64,000 nucleotides of DNA from Saccharothrix espanaensis DSM 44229 (GTDB taxonomy: Bacteria > Actinomycetota > Actinomycetes > Mycobacteriales > Pseudonocardiaceae): NCBI RefSeq assembly GCF_000328705.1, contig NC_019673.1, positions 3,100,001 to 3,164,000 on the forward strand, in the 5' to 3' direction. Of this stretch, positions 35,678 through 44,564 are shown one piece after another. The position numbers and the translations under genes were made by a program. The notes under the pieces are model-generated. The model had not been told where the DNA came from. It saw nothing but the letters and a program-made list of their open reading frames with translations, and searched no databases. Position 1 is the first letter of the stretch, and every line of letters begins with the position of its first letter.

Positions 35678-36777
35678 TGCTCGATGCCCGTCGTGGGGAC
35701 CATGATCGCGTGCGTGGCCAGGGCCTGGATGTCCCGGGAGATCTGGTGGATCGGGTGCTTCGTGGCGATCCCCGACGCCCCGGAGCCCAGCCGCAGCACC
35801 TCGACCGCCTCGGTGCACAGCCGTGACGCGTAGCCCACGTGGCCCCAGATCCGGGCCCGGTCGACCTGGTCGGTGAGCACGCCCGTGGCGACGCGGTCGT
35901 CCATCAGCGCGGCGACCTGGTCGGCGAGCAACCGGGCGGCGTCGATCTTCATCCTGGTCTCGGCGACCTGGTGGTGGGTGGTCGCGGCGTCGCGGTGGTG
36001 GGCGTAGCCGGTGTAGGCGACCTGGCCCCGGCGGGGCAGGCGCTCCATCGCGAACTCGTGGGCGGCCTCCGCCATGCCGAGGAAGGTCGCCACGGCGCTG
36101 GTGAGCAGGTAGGGCAGCGGCGGGTGCCGGAAGAACGGCGAGCCGGCGTTGCGCTCGCTGTGGTGGCGCTGGTCGAGCAACGTCGTCGTCGGGATCGCGA
36201 ACCGGTGCGGGATGAAGACGTCCTGACCGGACACGGTGTTGCTGCCGGTGCCCTCCATGCCGCTGACGTACCAGTCGTCCTCGATGGTCAGGTCGCCGGC
36301 CGGGATGAGGAAGTGGGCCAGTTCGCCACCCTCGACCACCGCCGGTTGCAGCATCCGCGCGGCCTGCCGGCAGCCGCTGCTGAACGGCCAGCGCCCGGAC
36401 ACCGAGTACCCGCCGTCGACCGCGACCGCCCGGCCGGGGACGGCCAGCGTGGCGCAGAAGAACGCCTCGGCGTCGGCGAAGACCTCCTCCTGCACGTCGT
36501 CCGGGAACTTGGTGAGCAGGAAGGCCGCGTCGGTGTAGATGGCCGAGACCCAGGACGTGGAACCGCACCCCCGGCCGATCTCCGCCAGCGCCGCGAGCTT
36601 GGTCCGCATGTCGCACTCGAGGCCGCCCAGGTGGCGGGGCAGGCCGGCGCGGTAGACGCCCGTCTCGCGCAGCGCGTCGAGGTTCTCCCGGGGGACGCGG
36701 CGCTCCTCGGTGCACCGCCGCGCGTTGGACCGCAGCAGGGGGACGACGGCGCGCACCCGGTCCACGAGATCCGGCAT
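35629..36777 (-). CDS. acyl-CoA dehydrogenase-fold flavin monooxygenase
   Basis: A 382-residue protein with the helical N-terminal, beta middle and C-terminal helical bundle of the acyl-CoA dehydrogenase superfamily, of the HpaB/HsaA-like monooxygenase branch (GSTSWVSAIYTDAAF, SGRWPFSSGC, VSGMEGTGSN, LGSGASGIATKHPI). Members use reduced flavin from a partner reductase to hydroxylate aromatic or amino-sugar substrates. The usual catalytic glutamate of true dehydrogenases is not evident. The ATG at 36777 follows GGGAGGA. No reductase is adjacent. Its 3' end overlaps the hydrolase gene by 49 nt on the opposite strand. Confidence 0.88.
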   Translation of the reverse strand: MPDLVDRVRAVVPLLRSNARRCTEERRVPRENLDALRETGVYRAGLPRHLGGLECDMRTKLAALAEIGRGCGSTSWVSAIYTDAAFLLTKFPDDVQEEVFADAEAFFCATLAVPGRAVAVDGGYSVSGRWPFSSGCRQAARMLQPAVVEGGELAHFLIPAGDLTIEDDWYVSGMEGTGSNTVSGQDVFIPHRFAIPTTTLLDQRHHSERNAGSPFFRHPPLPYLLTSAVATFLGMAEAAHEFAMERLPRRGQVAYTGYAHHRDAATTHHQVAETRMKIDAARLLADQVAALMDDRVATGVLTDQVDRARIWGHVGYASRLCTEAVEVLRLGSGASGIATKHPIHQISRDIQALATHAIMVPTTGIEHYGRALCGVDPSTPLL

Positions 36778-37022
36778 GGTGTCCTCCCGCTTTCGGCCCC
36801 GGCGTTCGCCGAAGCCACTGTGCCACAGGAGATCATCGGTACCCGGTGCGTGCGGGACACCGCACCCGAACGGCCCGAACCGATCACCGCACGTGCCGCA
36901 CCGGCCCGCCCCGGTGCTCCGATCGGGCCGCCCGGGACGCGGATCGGCGCAACCCGCGCAGGCCCGTGGCACTCCGCCGCAGCGGTCGTCGGGCTTGGTG
37001 CGCGGTGGTGCGGGAACCGGGG

Positions 37023-37616
37023 TCAGTCCGGGGTGAGCCTGTACCTCTTGTCCTCGTACGGCAGTTCTTTCGCGGCCGGGCAGGCCCGGCGCAACGCCTG
37101 GGACAGGGCTCTGGGGTCGTGGTCGTCGCGGGGGTACCAGGCGGTGGTGCGGTACGTGCGGTCGCGAAAGCGGATCTCCACCACGTGCCAGCCGTTGGTC
37201 TCACCGCCGGTGTAGCCGACGAGCAGCGTGCGCAGGGCGGTGATCTCGTCCAGCGACCGGGTGACGGACCTGCCGTCCACCCGCGTCAGCGTGATCTGCC
37301 TGGCTGCGCCCGGGTCGACGTGGACGCGGACGACACCCCGTGCCCGCTTCCGCACGTCCAGGCCCAGGGGGAGCACGATGGGCAGCATCCCGAGCACGAG
37401 GAACAGCCCCAGCACCGGCTGGGCGAACCCGAGCGCCGCGCCGCCGACCGTCGCCACGACCGCCCACCGGAACTCCTTGCCCTGGGACGAGTCGGGCGGC
37501 GCGTCGCCGACCCAGCCGAACGGCACGTCCCCGTCGCCCGGTGACCGGCCCTGCTCGTCGAGGTCCGCCGGCCCGCGCGCCGGCAGCGGGACGTCGTCGC
37601 GGTTCCTCTTGCCCAT
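37023..37616 (-). CDS. hypothetical membrane protein
   Basis: A 197-residue protein: an acidic soluble N-terminus (about 1-47), two closely spaced membrane helices (WAVVATVGGAALGFAQ, then VLGLFLVLGMLPIVLPLG) and a C-terminal domain with beta-rich sequence (VVRVHVDPGAARQITLTRVD) that resembles a PH-like fold. The ATG at 37616 is 55 nt from the opposite TetR gene region and the gene stands alone. I do not recognise a family with known function. Confidence 0.75.
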   Translation of the reverse strand: MGKRNRDDVPLPARGPADLDEQGRSPGDGDVPFGWVGDAPPDSSQGKEFRWAVVATVGGAALGFAQPVLGLFLVLGMLPIVLPLGLDVRKRARGVVRVHVDPGAARQITLTRVDGRSVTRSLDEITALRTLLVGYTGGETNGWHVVEIRFRDRTYRTTAWYPRDDHDPRALSQALRRACPAAKELPYEDKRYRLTPD

Positions 37617-37700
37617 GGTCGAGACGGTACTGCCCGGTGATCGTCGGACGCAGGGGAAGTTTCCGCCCGGTTCGGCCGGTCGTAATTCCTCTGTGGACGG

Positions 37701-38300
37701 TCAGCGGGCGAGCGCGGCCAGCGCGGCGCAGGTGTCGGCGATCTCGTCCGCGGTGTCGGCGGTCCGGTCGACCAGCGCGTGCATGGCGTACCCCGTCAGC
37801 ACCGCGCGCAGCGCCGCGGCGATCCTCCGGGCCTCCTCCGGGGTGCTGCGCCGCGGCGGTTCGACGCCCGGCACGACCCGGTCGGTCAGCAGGGTGGCGT
37901 AGCGGTCGAGCTCCGCCTGCTTGATCTCGGCGACCTGGGCGCGCAGCTCGTCGTCGCGCAGGACGATCAGCAGTTCGTTCAGCTCGGTCCGTGCCTGGTC
38001 GACGTCGGCCGGGACGACGGCCTGCGCGGCGCACGCGCGCAGCACGCCGACCAGGTCCAGGTCCGTCGCGGCCAGCCGGGCGACCTCGTCGTGCCGGGCG
38101 TGGAACTGGTCGGCGACGGTGGCCCGGACCAGCTCGCGCCGGCTGCCGAAGATCGAGTAGATCGCGCCGGTGGTGAGCCCGGCGGCGTCGGCGATCGCGT
38201 CCAGCGAGGCGGCCGGACCGCGGCCGGCGATGGTCGCGCGGGCGGCCTCGATGAGCGCGGCGCGGTTGCGCTCCTGCTGCTCGGCGCGGGTCAGGCGCAC
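37701..38300 (-). CDS. TetR-family transcriptional repressor
   Basis: A 199-residue regulator. Residues about 10-56 form the TetR DNA-binding region (NRAALIEAARATIAGRG, then LDAIADAAGLTTGAIYSIFG). The remaining helical domain would bind a ligand. It starts with GTG behind AGGGAG and is divergent from the M14 peptidase gene, with an AT-rich inverted repeat between them. Control of the peptidase gene and itself is likely. Confidence 0.9.
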   Translation of the reverse strand: MRLTRAEQQERNRAALIEAARATIAGRGPAASLDAIADAAGLTTGAIYSIFGSRRELVRATVADQFHARHDEVARLAATDLDLVGVLRACAAQAVVPADVDQARTELNELLIVLRDDELRAQVAEIKQAELDRYATLLTDRVVPGVEPPRRSTPEEARRIAAALRAVLTGYAMHALVDRTADTADEIADTCAALAALAR

Positions 38301-38356
38301 GGTCGGCTCCCTGGACGGTTCGACGGGACGCGTCTACCGTAGCGCGTGCTATCCGA

Positions 38357-38370
38357 ATAACGCTCATTAT
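38357..38370. promoter_or_regulatory. AT-rich inverted repeat between divergent genes
   Basis: ATAA and TTAT flank CGCTCA in an AT-rich island within otherwise GC-rich DNA, midway between the TetR start (38300) and the peptidase start (38393). It fits a combined promoter and operator for the TetR protein; the exact operator is not determined. Confidence 0.4.
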
Positions 38371-38392
38371 CTCAAATCGCCGCGGAGGCGCT

Positions 38393-39730
38393 GTGACCGA
38401 TGACGTCGACATCCGGACCGCCCTGCGCGCGCTGCCCCGCATCGACCGGTTCCCCTCGGTGGACGAGCTGACCGCCGAACTCGACGCCCTGGCCGGTGGG
38501 TATCCCGACCTGGTCACCCTCCGGCGGATCGGCACCTCCCGGCTCGGCGAGCCGATCCGGATGGCGTCGATCGGGTCGGGCGACCGCGACGCGCTGGTCT
38601 TCGGCGGGCCCCACCCCAACGAGCCGGTCGGGTTCGCCTCGGTGCGGGAGCTGGGCCGGCTGCTGTGCGCCGACGACGCCCTGCGCACCGGGCTCGGGTA
38701 CCGGTGGCACCTCATCCCGTGCATCGACCCGGACGGGGCCCGGCTCAACGAGTCCTGGTACGCCCACCCCGGCGACCGCGGGGCCTGTGCGCGCGGCTTC
38801 TACCGGCCGGCCGGGAACGAGCAGGTGGAGTGGACGTTCGCGCACCGGGAGGAACCCGGCTGGTTCGACGGCGTGCTGCCCGAGACGGCCGCGCTGGCGC
38901 ACGCGATCGACCTCGTGCGCCCGGCGCTCCAGTCGTCGCTGCACAACGGCGAGTACGGCGGGGTCTTCCACTACCTGCGCACCGACAACCCCGACCTGCC
39001 CGGCCGGCTCGCCGAGGTGGCGGCGTGGTTCGGGCTGCCGCCGCACAACGCCGTGTGGGAGCTGCCGGAGAGCGGCGTGCTCGCGCCGGGGGTGCTGCGG
39101 TTGCCGACAGTGCAAGAGCTGGCCCGGCCCGGTCTCCCCGCGACGTTCGGGGCGAGCAGCGCCGACTACGCGAGCCGGTACGGCACGACGAGCCTCGTCT
39201 CCGAGGTCCCGTACTGGGAGGACGCTCGGGCGGCCGACACGTCGCCCTGCGGACGCGCGTTCGGCGAGGTGCTGCCCGTGCACCTGGCCCTGCTGCGCGA
39301 AGCCGTCGACGTGCTCGACGCCGTGGGCGAGACCGCCCGTCCCGACCTGCGGCTGGACACACCGTTCCGCCGCTCGGCCGCGGACACCGTCGACCAGGCC
39401 CGCGAGCTGTGCGACGGCTGGGCGCACGTCCTGCGGGACGAGGAAGCTTCGCGGCGGCCGGCCACCGTGGCGGAGGAGTGCTCGTTCGAGGTGCTGCCGC
39501 ACGTGGTGCGGTTGCGCCTGGCCGGAACGGTGCTGCGCCTGTTCCGAGCGGAGATCGGAGCCGGCAACACGCGCGCGGGCGTGCGGCAGGGCGTCGCGGC
39601 GGTCGAGCGCCTGTTCACCACCTGGCTCGCCGAGGCCGACGAAGCCATGCCGGGCGAACCGATCGACCCCCGCCGCCTGGTGGCCACCCAACTCGCCGCC
39701 ACCCTCACCGCCGCCGCCACCCTCCGCTGA
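38393..39730 (+). CDS. M14-family zinc carboxypeptidase
   Basis: A 445-residue protein with the M14 fold. Zinc ligands are in GGPHPNEP (HPNE motif, His and Glu near residues 74-77) and SLHNGEYGG (His near 184); a catalytic Glu would lie in TSLVSEVPY. No signal peptide is visible, so it works in the cytoplasm, as do murein-peptide or amidoligase-type M14 members. It starts with GTG preceded by CGGAGG and is under probable control of the divergent TetR. The C-terminal ~100 residues form a helical extension without known motifs. Confidence 0.87.
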   Translation: MTDDVDIRTALRALPRIDRFPSVDELTAELDALAGGYPDLVTLRRIGTSRLGEPIRMASIGSGDRDALVFGGPHPNEPVGFASVRELGRLLCADDALRTGLGYRWHLIPCIDPDGARLNESWYAHPGDRGACARGFYRPAGNEQVEWTFAHREEPGWFDGVLPETAALAHAIDLVRPALQSSLHNGEYGGVFHYLRTDNPDLPGRLAEVAAWFGLPPHNAVWELPESGVLAPGVLRLPTVQELARPGLPATFGASSADYASRYGTTSLVSEVPYWEDARAADTSPCGRAFGEVLPVHLALLREAVDVLDAVGETARPDLRLDTPFRRSAADTVDQARELCDGWAHVLRDEEASRRPATVAEECSFEVLPHVVRLRLAGTVLRLFRAEIGAGNTRAGVRQGVAAVERLFTTWLAEADEAMPGEPIDPRRLVATQLAATLTAAATLR

Positions 39731-39743
39731 CCGCGGGGCCTGG

Positions 39744-40421
39744 TCAGCGCCCGCTGCCCTCGGGTCGGCGGGGGAGGGGGACCTGCCCGCGGCGCGGGTC
39801 GGGCGGGCAGTGGCGGGCGATGAAGACCGGGCAGCGGGCGTGGTGGAGCGCGGCGCGGGTGGTGGGGCCGGAGCCCGCCACGACCAGGATGTCCGTGTCG
39901 GCGTACCGGGTGATCGCCTCGTGCGGGTGCATCCGGGCGAGCACCGACGTGTGCCGGACGCCGCGCAGGACGTCGTCGGCGTGGGCCAGCGGCCACTCCG
40001 GGGCGTCCGCCCGCACGGGGAGCGGCGGGCAGGCGTACAGGACGCGCAGGGCCGCGCCGCGCTGGTCCGCCAGCACGGCGGCCCGGCCCAGCACCGGGTC
40101 GTCGCCGATACCGGTGATCAGGGCGGTGATCCGGTGGTGCGCGGGCGACGTGCCGCCGCGGACCACCACGACGTCGCACGTGGCGTGGTCGGCCAGCGCC
40201 AGCACGTGCGGGTGCACGCTCGTCGGGCCGCTCCCGTCCTGGGCGATCACCAGGAGCCGGGCGTCGGGCAGGGGGCCGGTCCGGTCGGGCGGGTGCGGTT
40301 CGACCGGTGCCCCGGTGAGCCGGGCGTGCTCGGCGGCCCACCGCCGCGCGGGATCGTCGGGGCGGGACGGCCCGGTCGCCACGGCCACCGGGGCGACGGG
40401 GGAGATGACCAGGTTGTCCAT
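39744..40421 (-). CDS. universal stress protein (Usp-like)
   Basis: A 225-residue cytoplasmic protein with a degenerate first Usp half (PVAVATGPSRPDDPARRWAA) and a second half with the ATP-binding style pattern (ITALITGIGDDPVLGRAAVL, then ADTDILVVAGSGPTTRAALHHARCPVFIA). The GSGPTTRAAL-type loop corresponds to the family's nucleotide-binding G-x2-G-x9-G-S/T. The ATG at 40421 is preceded by GGGGG; an in-frame ATG 12 nt upstream is an alternative. Stress-associated nucleotide binding is inferred from the family. Confidence 0.82.
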   Translation of the reverse strand: MDNLVISPVAPVAVATGPSRPDDPARRWAAEHARLTGAPVEPHPPDRTGPLPDARLLVIAQDGSGPTSVHPHVLALADHATCDVVVVRGGTSPAHHRITALITGIGDDPVLGRAAVLADQRGAALRVLYACPPLPVRADAPEWPLAHADDVLRGVRHTSVLARMHPHEAITRYADTDILVVAGSGPTTRAALHHARCPVFIARHCPPDPRRGQVPLPRRPEGSGR

Positions 40422-40587
40422 GGCCCCCACCATTCCCCCTCGACGGCGGTCGCGGCAGGGCCGTCCGTGCGGTCGTGGCCGGGACGGGGACCCGGGACCG
40501 GCGCGGCGGCGCTCCGGCGGGGAGTCCCGGGGCCCGGCTCGCGGGTGTAACCGGTGGGGCCCGTCCGCCGATACAGCCGGTGATGGG

Positions 40588-40848
40588 ATGGGGGGCACAG
40601 TGGCTGGGACGGAGTGCGGGGACGACTCGGTGATGCGGTTCGCGTTGGCGGGTCTGGTGATGGCCGCCGTGACGAACGTCGTCGTGGCGTTGTCCGATGC
40701 CGTCGTGTGGGCCTGGTGGGTGGCGGGGAGCTGCCTGGCGCTCGCGTTGGTGCTCGGTCTGGCGTGGACGGTGCGCCGCGTCCGGACCCGGGACGTGGCG
40801 CGCGAGGACGTCAGCGCGCGCGACAGGGCCCGTGCGCCGGTCCGGTAG
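40588..40848 (+). CDS. small two-helix membrane protein
   Basis: An 86-residue protein with two membrane segments (ALAGLVMAAVTNVVVALSDA and WVAGSCLALALVLGLAWTV) and a basic C-terminal tail. The start is uncertain: ATG 40588, GTG 40600 or ATG 40633 are in frame, and the last places the first helix at the N-terminus. It sits 19 nt before the next gene. No function is known to me. Confidence 0.55.
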   Translation: MGGTVAGTECGDDSVMRFALAGLVMAAVTNVVVALSDAVVWAWWVAGSCLALALVLGLAWTVRRVRTRDVAREDVSARDRARAPVR

Positions 40849-40867
40849 GGCGGTAGTGTGACGTCCC

Positions 40868-41623
40868 GTGCAGGTCCACGACGTCGACCCACTCCTTCCC
40901 GATCGGTTCCGGCCGGTCGACGGCTTGCGCAGCGTGCGGTTGTCCGAGGTCGCCTCGCTCGCCGACCTGCTGGAAACCATCTCGTCCTTGCGCCGCAACG
41001 ATCCCGCGGCGCGGTTCCTCTGCACCCTCGACAGCCTCGGCCAGTGCTGCTACACGAGCATGCACGCGCTGGAAGACCCCCGCTTGGACGTGCCGTCCTA
41101 CGAGGACGGTGCCGGGCCCGCCCACGAACAGGCACGTCTGCGGCAGGTCGCGGCCAAGCTGGACGACCCGGCGCTGCGGTTCTCGTGGGAAGCGCTGCCC
41201 GGCACGGTGGTCACGAACGTGGCCGACGTGGAGGCCCTGGTCACGGTGAACCGGGAGCCCGACGCGGTGCTCGATGACGTCGTCTACGTGCAACCACTGC
41301 CGGTGGAGCGGGACGACCTGCTCATCGCCGGGCTGCCCAACGGCTACTTCAGCGCCGACTGGGACGTGTTCCAGAACCACGCGGTGATCCGCCGGCTGCA
41401 CGAGCGCCACGGCTACCGGTTCTTCGGCATCGGGGCCGCCTGGCTGGGGTTCCTCCGCGACGACCCGACGAGCCCCGCGTCCGACGTGGTCGCCGACCTG
41501 GTCCACCTGTACGGGTGGGCCGAGGAGGCGGCGGACTCCTGGCGGGCGCTCGGCGACCTGGTGGAGCGCAACGGGTGGCTGTTCCTGGGCTACGCCGAGG
41601 ACTTCGCCGAAGCGCTCGGCTGA
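40868..41623 (+). CDS. hypothetical cytoplasmic protein
   Basis: A 251-residue soluble protein with no signal peptide or membrane segment. It has a two-Cys sequence in the first third (FLCTLDSLGQCCYTS) and a C-terminal half with conserved-looking aromatic patterns (PNGYFSADWDVFQNHAVIRR, YRFFGIGAAWLGFLRDD). These hint at a DUF4253-like fold but I cannot support it. It stops one base before the convergent kinase gene ends. Function unknown. Confidence 0.68.
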   Translation: MQVHDVDPLLPDRFRPVDGLRSVRLSEVASLADLLETISSLRRNDPAARFLCTLDSLGQCCYTSMHALEDPRLDVPSYEDGAGPAHEQARLRQVAAKLDDPALRFSWEALPGTVVTNVADVEALVTVNREPDAVLDDVVYVQPLPVERDDLLIAGLPNGYFSADWDVFQNHAVIRRLHERHGYRFFGIGAAWLGFLRDDPTSPASDVVADLVHLYGWAEEAADSWRALGDLVERNGWLFLGYAEDFAEALG

Positions 41624-41624
41624 C

Positions 41625-43754
41625 TCAGGTTCTGCCGGTGAGCAGGAAACGCAGGTAGTGGCCGTAGGTGATGCCGCGGTACGCGTCGGCCCGCGTCGCG
41701 CTGTCGGCGACAGCCTGGTGGGCGCGGTCCAGCACGACGGCGGCTTCGGCCACCAGTCGGTCGTGGTCCACGCGGCTGCGGGCCGTGGACGTGTTGGCGG
41801 CCTTCAGGCTTTCGGCCAGGTCGACCTGCTCGGCGCGCAAGGCCGCCTGGAGTTCCCGCGTCGCCACTTCGGCGCGTTCCCGCTCGGCCTGGTACTCGAC
41901 GTCCAGCGCCGCCCGCTCGGCGGCGAAGCGGTCCCGGATCGCCTGGTGCTCGGCGGGGTCCAGCGCGGTCGGCCGGTTGCCGGCGCCGATCGTGGTCAGG
42001 TTCGCCCGCCACTGGTCGACGCGGCCGGTCTTGACCGCGCCGATCCCGGCGGCGCGCACGGCCCGGCCGTCGGCCAGCACGAACGCCGCCACCCGGGTGT
42101 TGCCGATGGTGGCGTAGCTGACGCCGACGAAGTCCGCGGCGGTGCGGATGCCGACCGCCGCCAGGTTGGCCGTCAACGCCTGCCCGATGCCCTCGATCCC
42201 CGCCGTCCTGATCGGGAACCTCGCCAGGTACGCGCGCAGGTGTTCCTTCTGCCGCAGGGCGAGCAGCCGCTGCGCCTCCAGGTGCGCCCGGGTCGCCGAC
42301 GCCTGCCGCTCGCGGTCGATCCGGTCCAGTCGCTGCCGCACGGCCTGCTGGTGCGCGGCCCGGCGCTCGTTGTGCCGCTGCTGCAGGGCGTGCCGTCGGC
42401 GGTCCTGCTCGGCCTTGAGCTTGTCGGCGGCCCTGGCCGCCTGCCAGGTCTCGCGGTCCAGCCACGCGGTCCGGGCAGCGGCGGCCTGGCGGGCGGCGTG
42501 CAGCCGCTTGCGCTCGGCGCGGGCGGCACGGGCCTCCGGGACCTCGGGGCGGCGGCGGTAGTCCGCCGCGGTCGCGCCGGCCCACGCCAGCACCGCGGCG
42601 AGGTCGAGACCGGCGACCGCCGGTTCCAGGAACAGCGCGGCCGGCACGCCCAACGGCAGCAGCACCGCCAGCAACCACGTCAACGCGGCGGGCAGCGGGG
42701 TCCGCCCGGCGAACCGCGCCTGCGGCAGCGGGGCGGGCATGTGCCCCTGCACGCGCTCGGCCACCCACGACGGCAGTGCGGCGCTGCCCGGCACCGCCAC
42801 CTCGGCGACGTCGAGCGGTCCGAGCGGTTCCAGCGGCGGGGGAGCGGCGCGGTGGTGCAGCAGGACGTCCCGGAAGCGCCCGGCCAGCCCGCGCAGCCTC
42901 GGGTCCGGGTGGCCGGTCAGGGTGGCCAGCCGGAACGAGTTCGCCGGGTCGGTGAAGTCGGACTCGGCGAGCAGCAGGTTCTCGGCGTCCTCGTCGCGCA
43001 ACTGGTGCCACAGCGCGGGGTCGACCGTCAGCGCCACCAGCGACAGGTAGACCACCCAGGACGAGAACCGGTCGACCTCCGGGCCGAAGTCGGCCGCCGT
43101 GCGGTCGGGCGACTGGTAGTTGCGGTGGCCGGTCTCGACCGCCGGCAGCCCGGCCAGCGCCGGGACGTAGACGCCGTCGTAGTCGACCAGCCGCAGCGCG
43201 CCGTCCTCGTCGACCAGGATGTTGCCGTGCTGGAGGTCGCCGTGCCCGACGCCCGCCGCCGCCAGGTCGGCCACCAGGGTCGCGAACCGGTCGGCCAACC
43301 CCGACAACGCGGCCGGATTCGCGGTGTTGCGCTCGATCCAGCGGATCAGGCCGACGCCCTCGACCCATTCCATCCGCAGCACCGGAAACCAGGCGCCCTC
43401 GACCATGATGCCTTTGTCGAGGTAGTCGAAACCGACGGTCCAGCCGTCGGCCAGGCCCGCCAGGTGTGCGCCGATCGCGCGGTAGCGGGCGGCCTGTTCG
43501 CGCACTTCCCGGGTGAAGCACTTGACCGCGTAACGGGTGCCGTCCGCGGCGGTCACCGAGAACACGCTCGCGAAGTTCCCGGAGATGGCGCGCGGGCGGC
43601 CCAGCGCGTCGACCCGCACGTCCGCGCCGGCCAGATCGGTGCCGCGAAAGCACAACTGCGTGTTCTGCAACGCCTCTACGTACGTCGCACCGGACGGGAA
43701 CGCGCGGCCCGGTTCGTCATCCGAGGTCCACGTGAACGACCGTGACGTCGTCAT
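41625..43754 (-). CDS. TerY-P kinase with membrane segment, coiled coil and HhH domain
   Basis: A 709-residue protein. An atypical protein kinase domain covers about 55-300: Lys-78 in YAVKCF, catalytic loop HGDLQHGN (Asp-173, Asn-178) and the metal-binding DYDG (Asp-191, in place of DFG). Two hydrophobic segments near 354-397 form a hairpin anchor. A long basic coiled coil (about 400-500) follows, then a helix-hairpin-helix DNA-binding-type domain (TAGIEGIGQALTANLAAVGI, about 510-550), and a second coiled coil. With the overlapping PP2C gene and the VWA gene this makes the TerY-P triad described by Aravind and co-workers. It starts at ATG 43754, inside the end of the phosphatase gene. Confidence 0.9.
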   Translation of the reverse strand: MTTSRSFTWTSDDEPGRAFPSGATYVEALQNTQLCFRGTDLAGADVRVDALGRPRAISGNFASVFSVTAADGTRYAVKCFTREVREQAARYRAIGAHLAGLADGWTVGFDYLDKGIMVEGAWFPVLRMEWVEGVGLIRWIERNTANPAALSGLADRFATLVADLAAAGVGHGDLQHGNILVDEDGALRLVDYDGVYVPALAGLPAVETGHRNYQSPDRTAADFGPEVDRFSSWVVYLSLVALTVDPALWHQLRDEDAENLLLAESDFTDPANSFRLATLTGHPDPRLRGLAGRFRDVLLHHRAAPPPLEPLGPLDVAEVAVPGSAALPSWVAERVQGHMPAPLPQARFAGRTPLPAALTWLLAVLLPLGVPAALFLEPAVAGLDLAAVLAWAGATAADYRRRPEVPEARAARAERKRLHAARQAAAARTAWLDRETWQAARAADKLKAEQDRRRHALQQRHNERRAAHQQAVRQRLDRIDRERQASATRAHLEAQRLLALRQKEHLRAYLARFPIRTAGIEGIGQALTANLAAVGIRTAADFVGVSYATIGNTRVAAFVLADGRAVRAAGIGAVKTGRVDQWRANLTTIGAGNRPTALDPAEHQAIRDRFAAERAALDVEYQAERERAEVATRELQAALRAEQVDLAESLKAANTSTARSRVDHDRLVAEAAVVLDRAHQAVADSATRADAYRGITYGHYLRFLLTGRT

Positions 43755-44556
43755 TGCGCATCGCCCCCTCCGCGCGCACCTTCTCCAACCACCCCTGGAA
43801 CCCGTCGGCATCGCCCGGTGAGGTGAAGTCGCACAACGCGGTCCAGGGCCGTTCCCCGCGCTCGACCTCGCGCAGGAACCACGCCGCCAGCGCGTCCGTG
43901 CAGAGGAAGAACTGGTCGCCCTGCTCGGCTTCGCCCGACGCCGTCCGCACGTGCCGCGCCAGCAGCGCGTGGTCCCGGTTGAACGCGTTGACCAGTCCCG
44001 GCGAGTTGTCGAACCCGCTCGACGACTCGACCGGGAACGCGCGCAGCAGCCGGTCGTCGCGGGTGTGGAACAGGCAGCTGTCGCCCAGGGCGGCGGCGTC
44101 CCACGAGGTCCGCTGCGCGGTGCCGGTGCCGGTGCCGGTGCCGGTGCCGGTGGCGGTGGCGGTGGCGAACCGCGCCGCGAGCACCGTCGAGTGCGGTCCG
44201 CGGTCCAGCTTGGGCTGCTCGTACCAGGCGATCGGCCGGCCGTCGGCCTCCCGGGCCGCCACGTACTCCGCGAGCCACTCCTGCCAGGCCCGCCCGGCGT
44301 CGACCAGGGCGGTGGCGAACCGGTCCGCGTCCCGCAGCACGTCCTCACCGGCGCGTGCGGCGTCCGCCACCGACGTCGCCAGCAGGTCCGCCCACTCGCC
44401 CGCGAGCAGGCTCTCCGAGGCCCCGTCGGCCACGGCCGCGCAGACTGGTTCGGCGAGCCACTCGTCCGGGGCGGCCGCGGGCCGGACGCGGTGGGCGTCC
44501 TCGCATTCCCGCAATGAGTTGCCCTGTTTGGGCGCGCGCAGGGCGGAGGTGTACAT
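43717..44556 (-). CDS. PP2C-family protein phosphatase (TerY-P triad)
   Basis: A 279-residue serine/threonine phosphatase of the PP2C type. Metal-binding Asp-44 sits in AVADGASES; ALGDSCLFH, FLCTDALAAWFL and MRNDDVTVVHVDL are the later acidic motifs. It lacks membrane or receiver domains. It overlaps the kinase gene by 38 nt and begins 8 nt after the VWA stop. It probably reverses phosphorylation by the kinase, with the VWA protein as scaffold or substrate; that is inferred from the triad. It carries an inserted Ala-Thr/Gly-Thr repeat near residues 130-146. Confidence 0.9.
   Translation of the reverse strand: MYTSALRAPKQGNSLRECEDAHRVRPAAAPDEWLAEPVCAAVADGASESLLAGEWADLLATSVADAARAGEDVLRDADRFATALVDAGRAWQEWLAEYVAAREADGRPIAWYEQPKLDRGPHSTVLAARFATATATGTGTGTGTGTAQRTSWDAAALGDSCLFHTRDDRLLRAFPVESSSGFDNSPGLVNAFNRDHALLARHVRTASGEAEQGDQFFLCTDALAAWFLREVERGERPWTALCDFTSPGDADGFQGWLEKVRAEGAMRNDDVTVVHVDLG
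44119..44166. repeat. hexanucleotide repeat within the PP2C gene
   Basis: Five units of GGTGCC followed by three of GGTGGC make a 48-nt simple repeat. It encodes eight Thr-paired dipeptides (three Ala-Thr, five Gly-Thr) between two structural motifs of the phosphatase. Slippage would change length by whole dipeptides and keep the frame. Confidence 0.9.
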
Positions 44557-44564
44557 ACCGCTGG

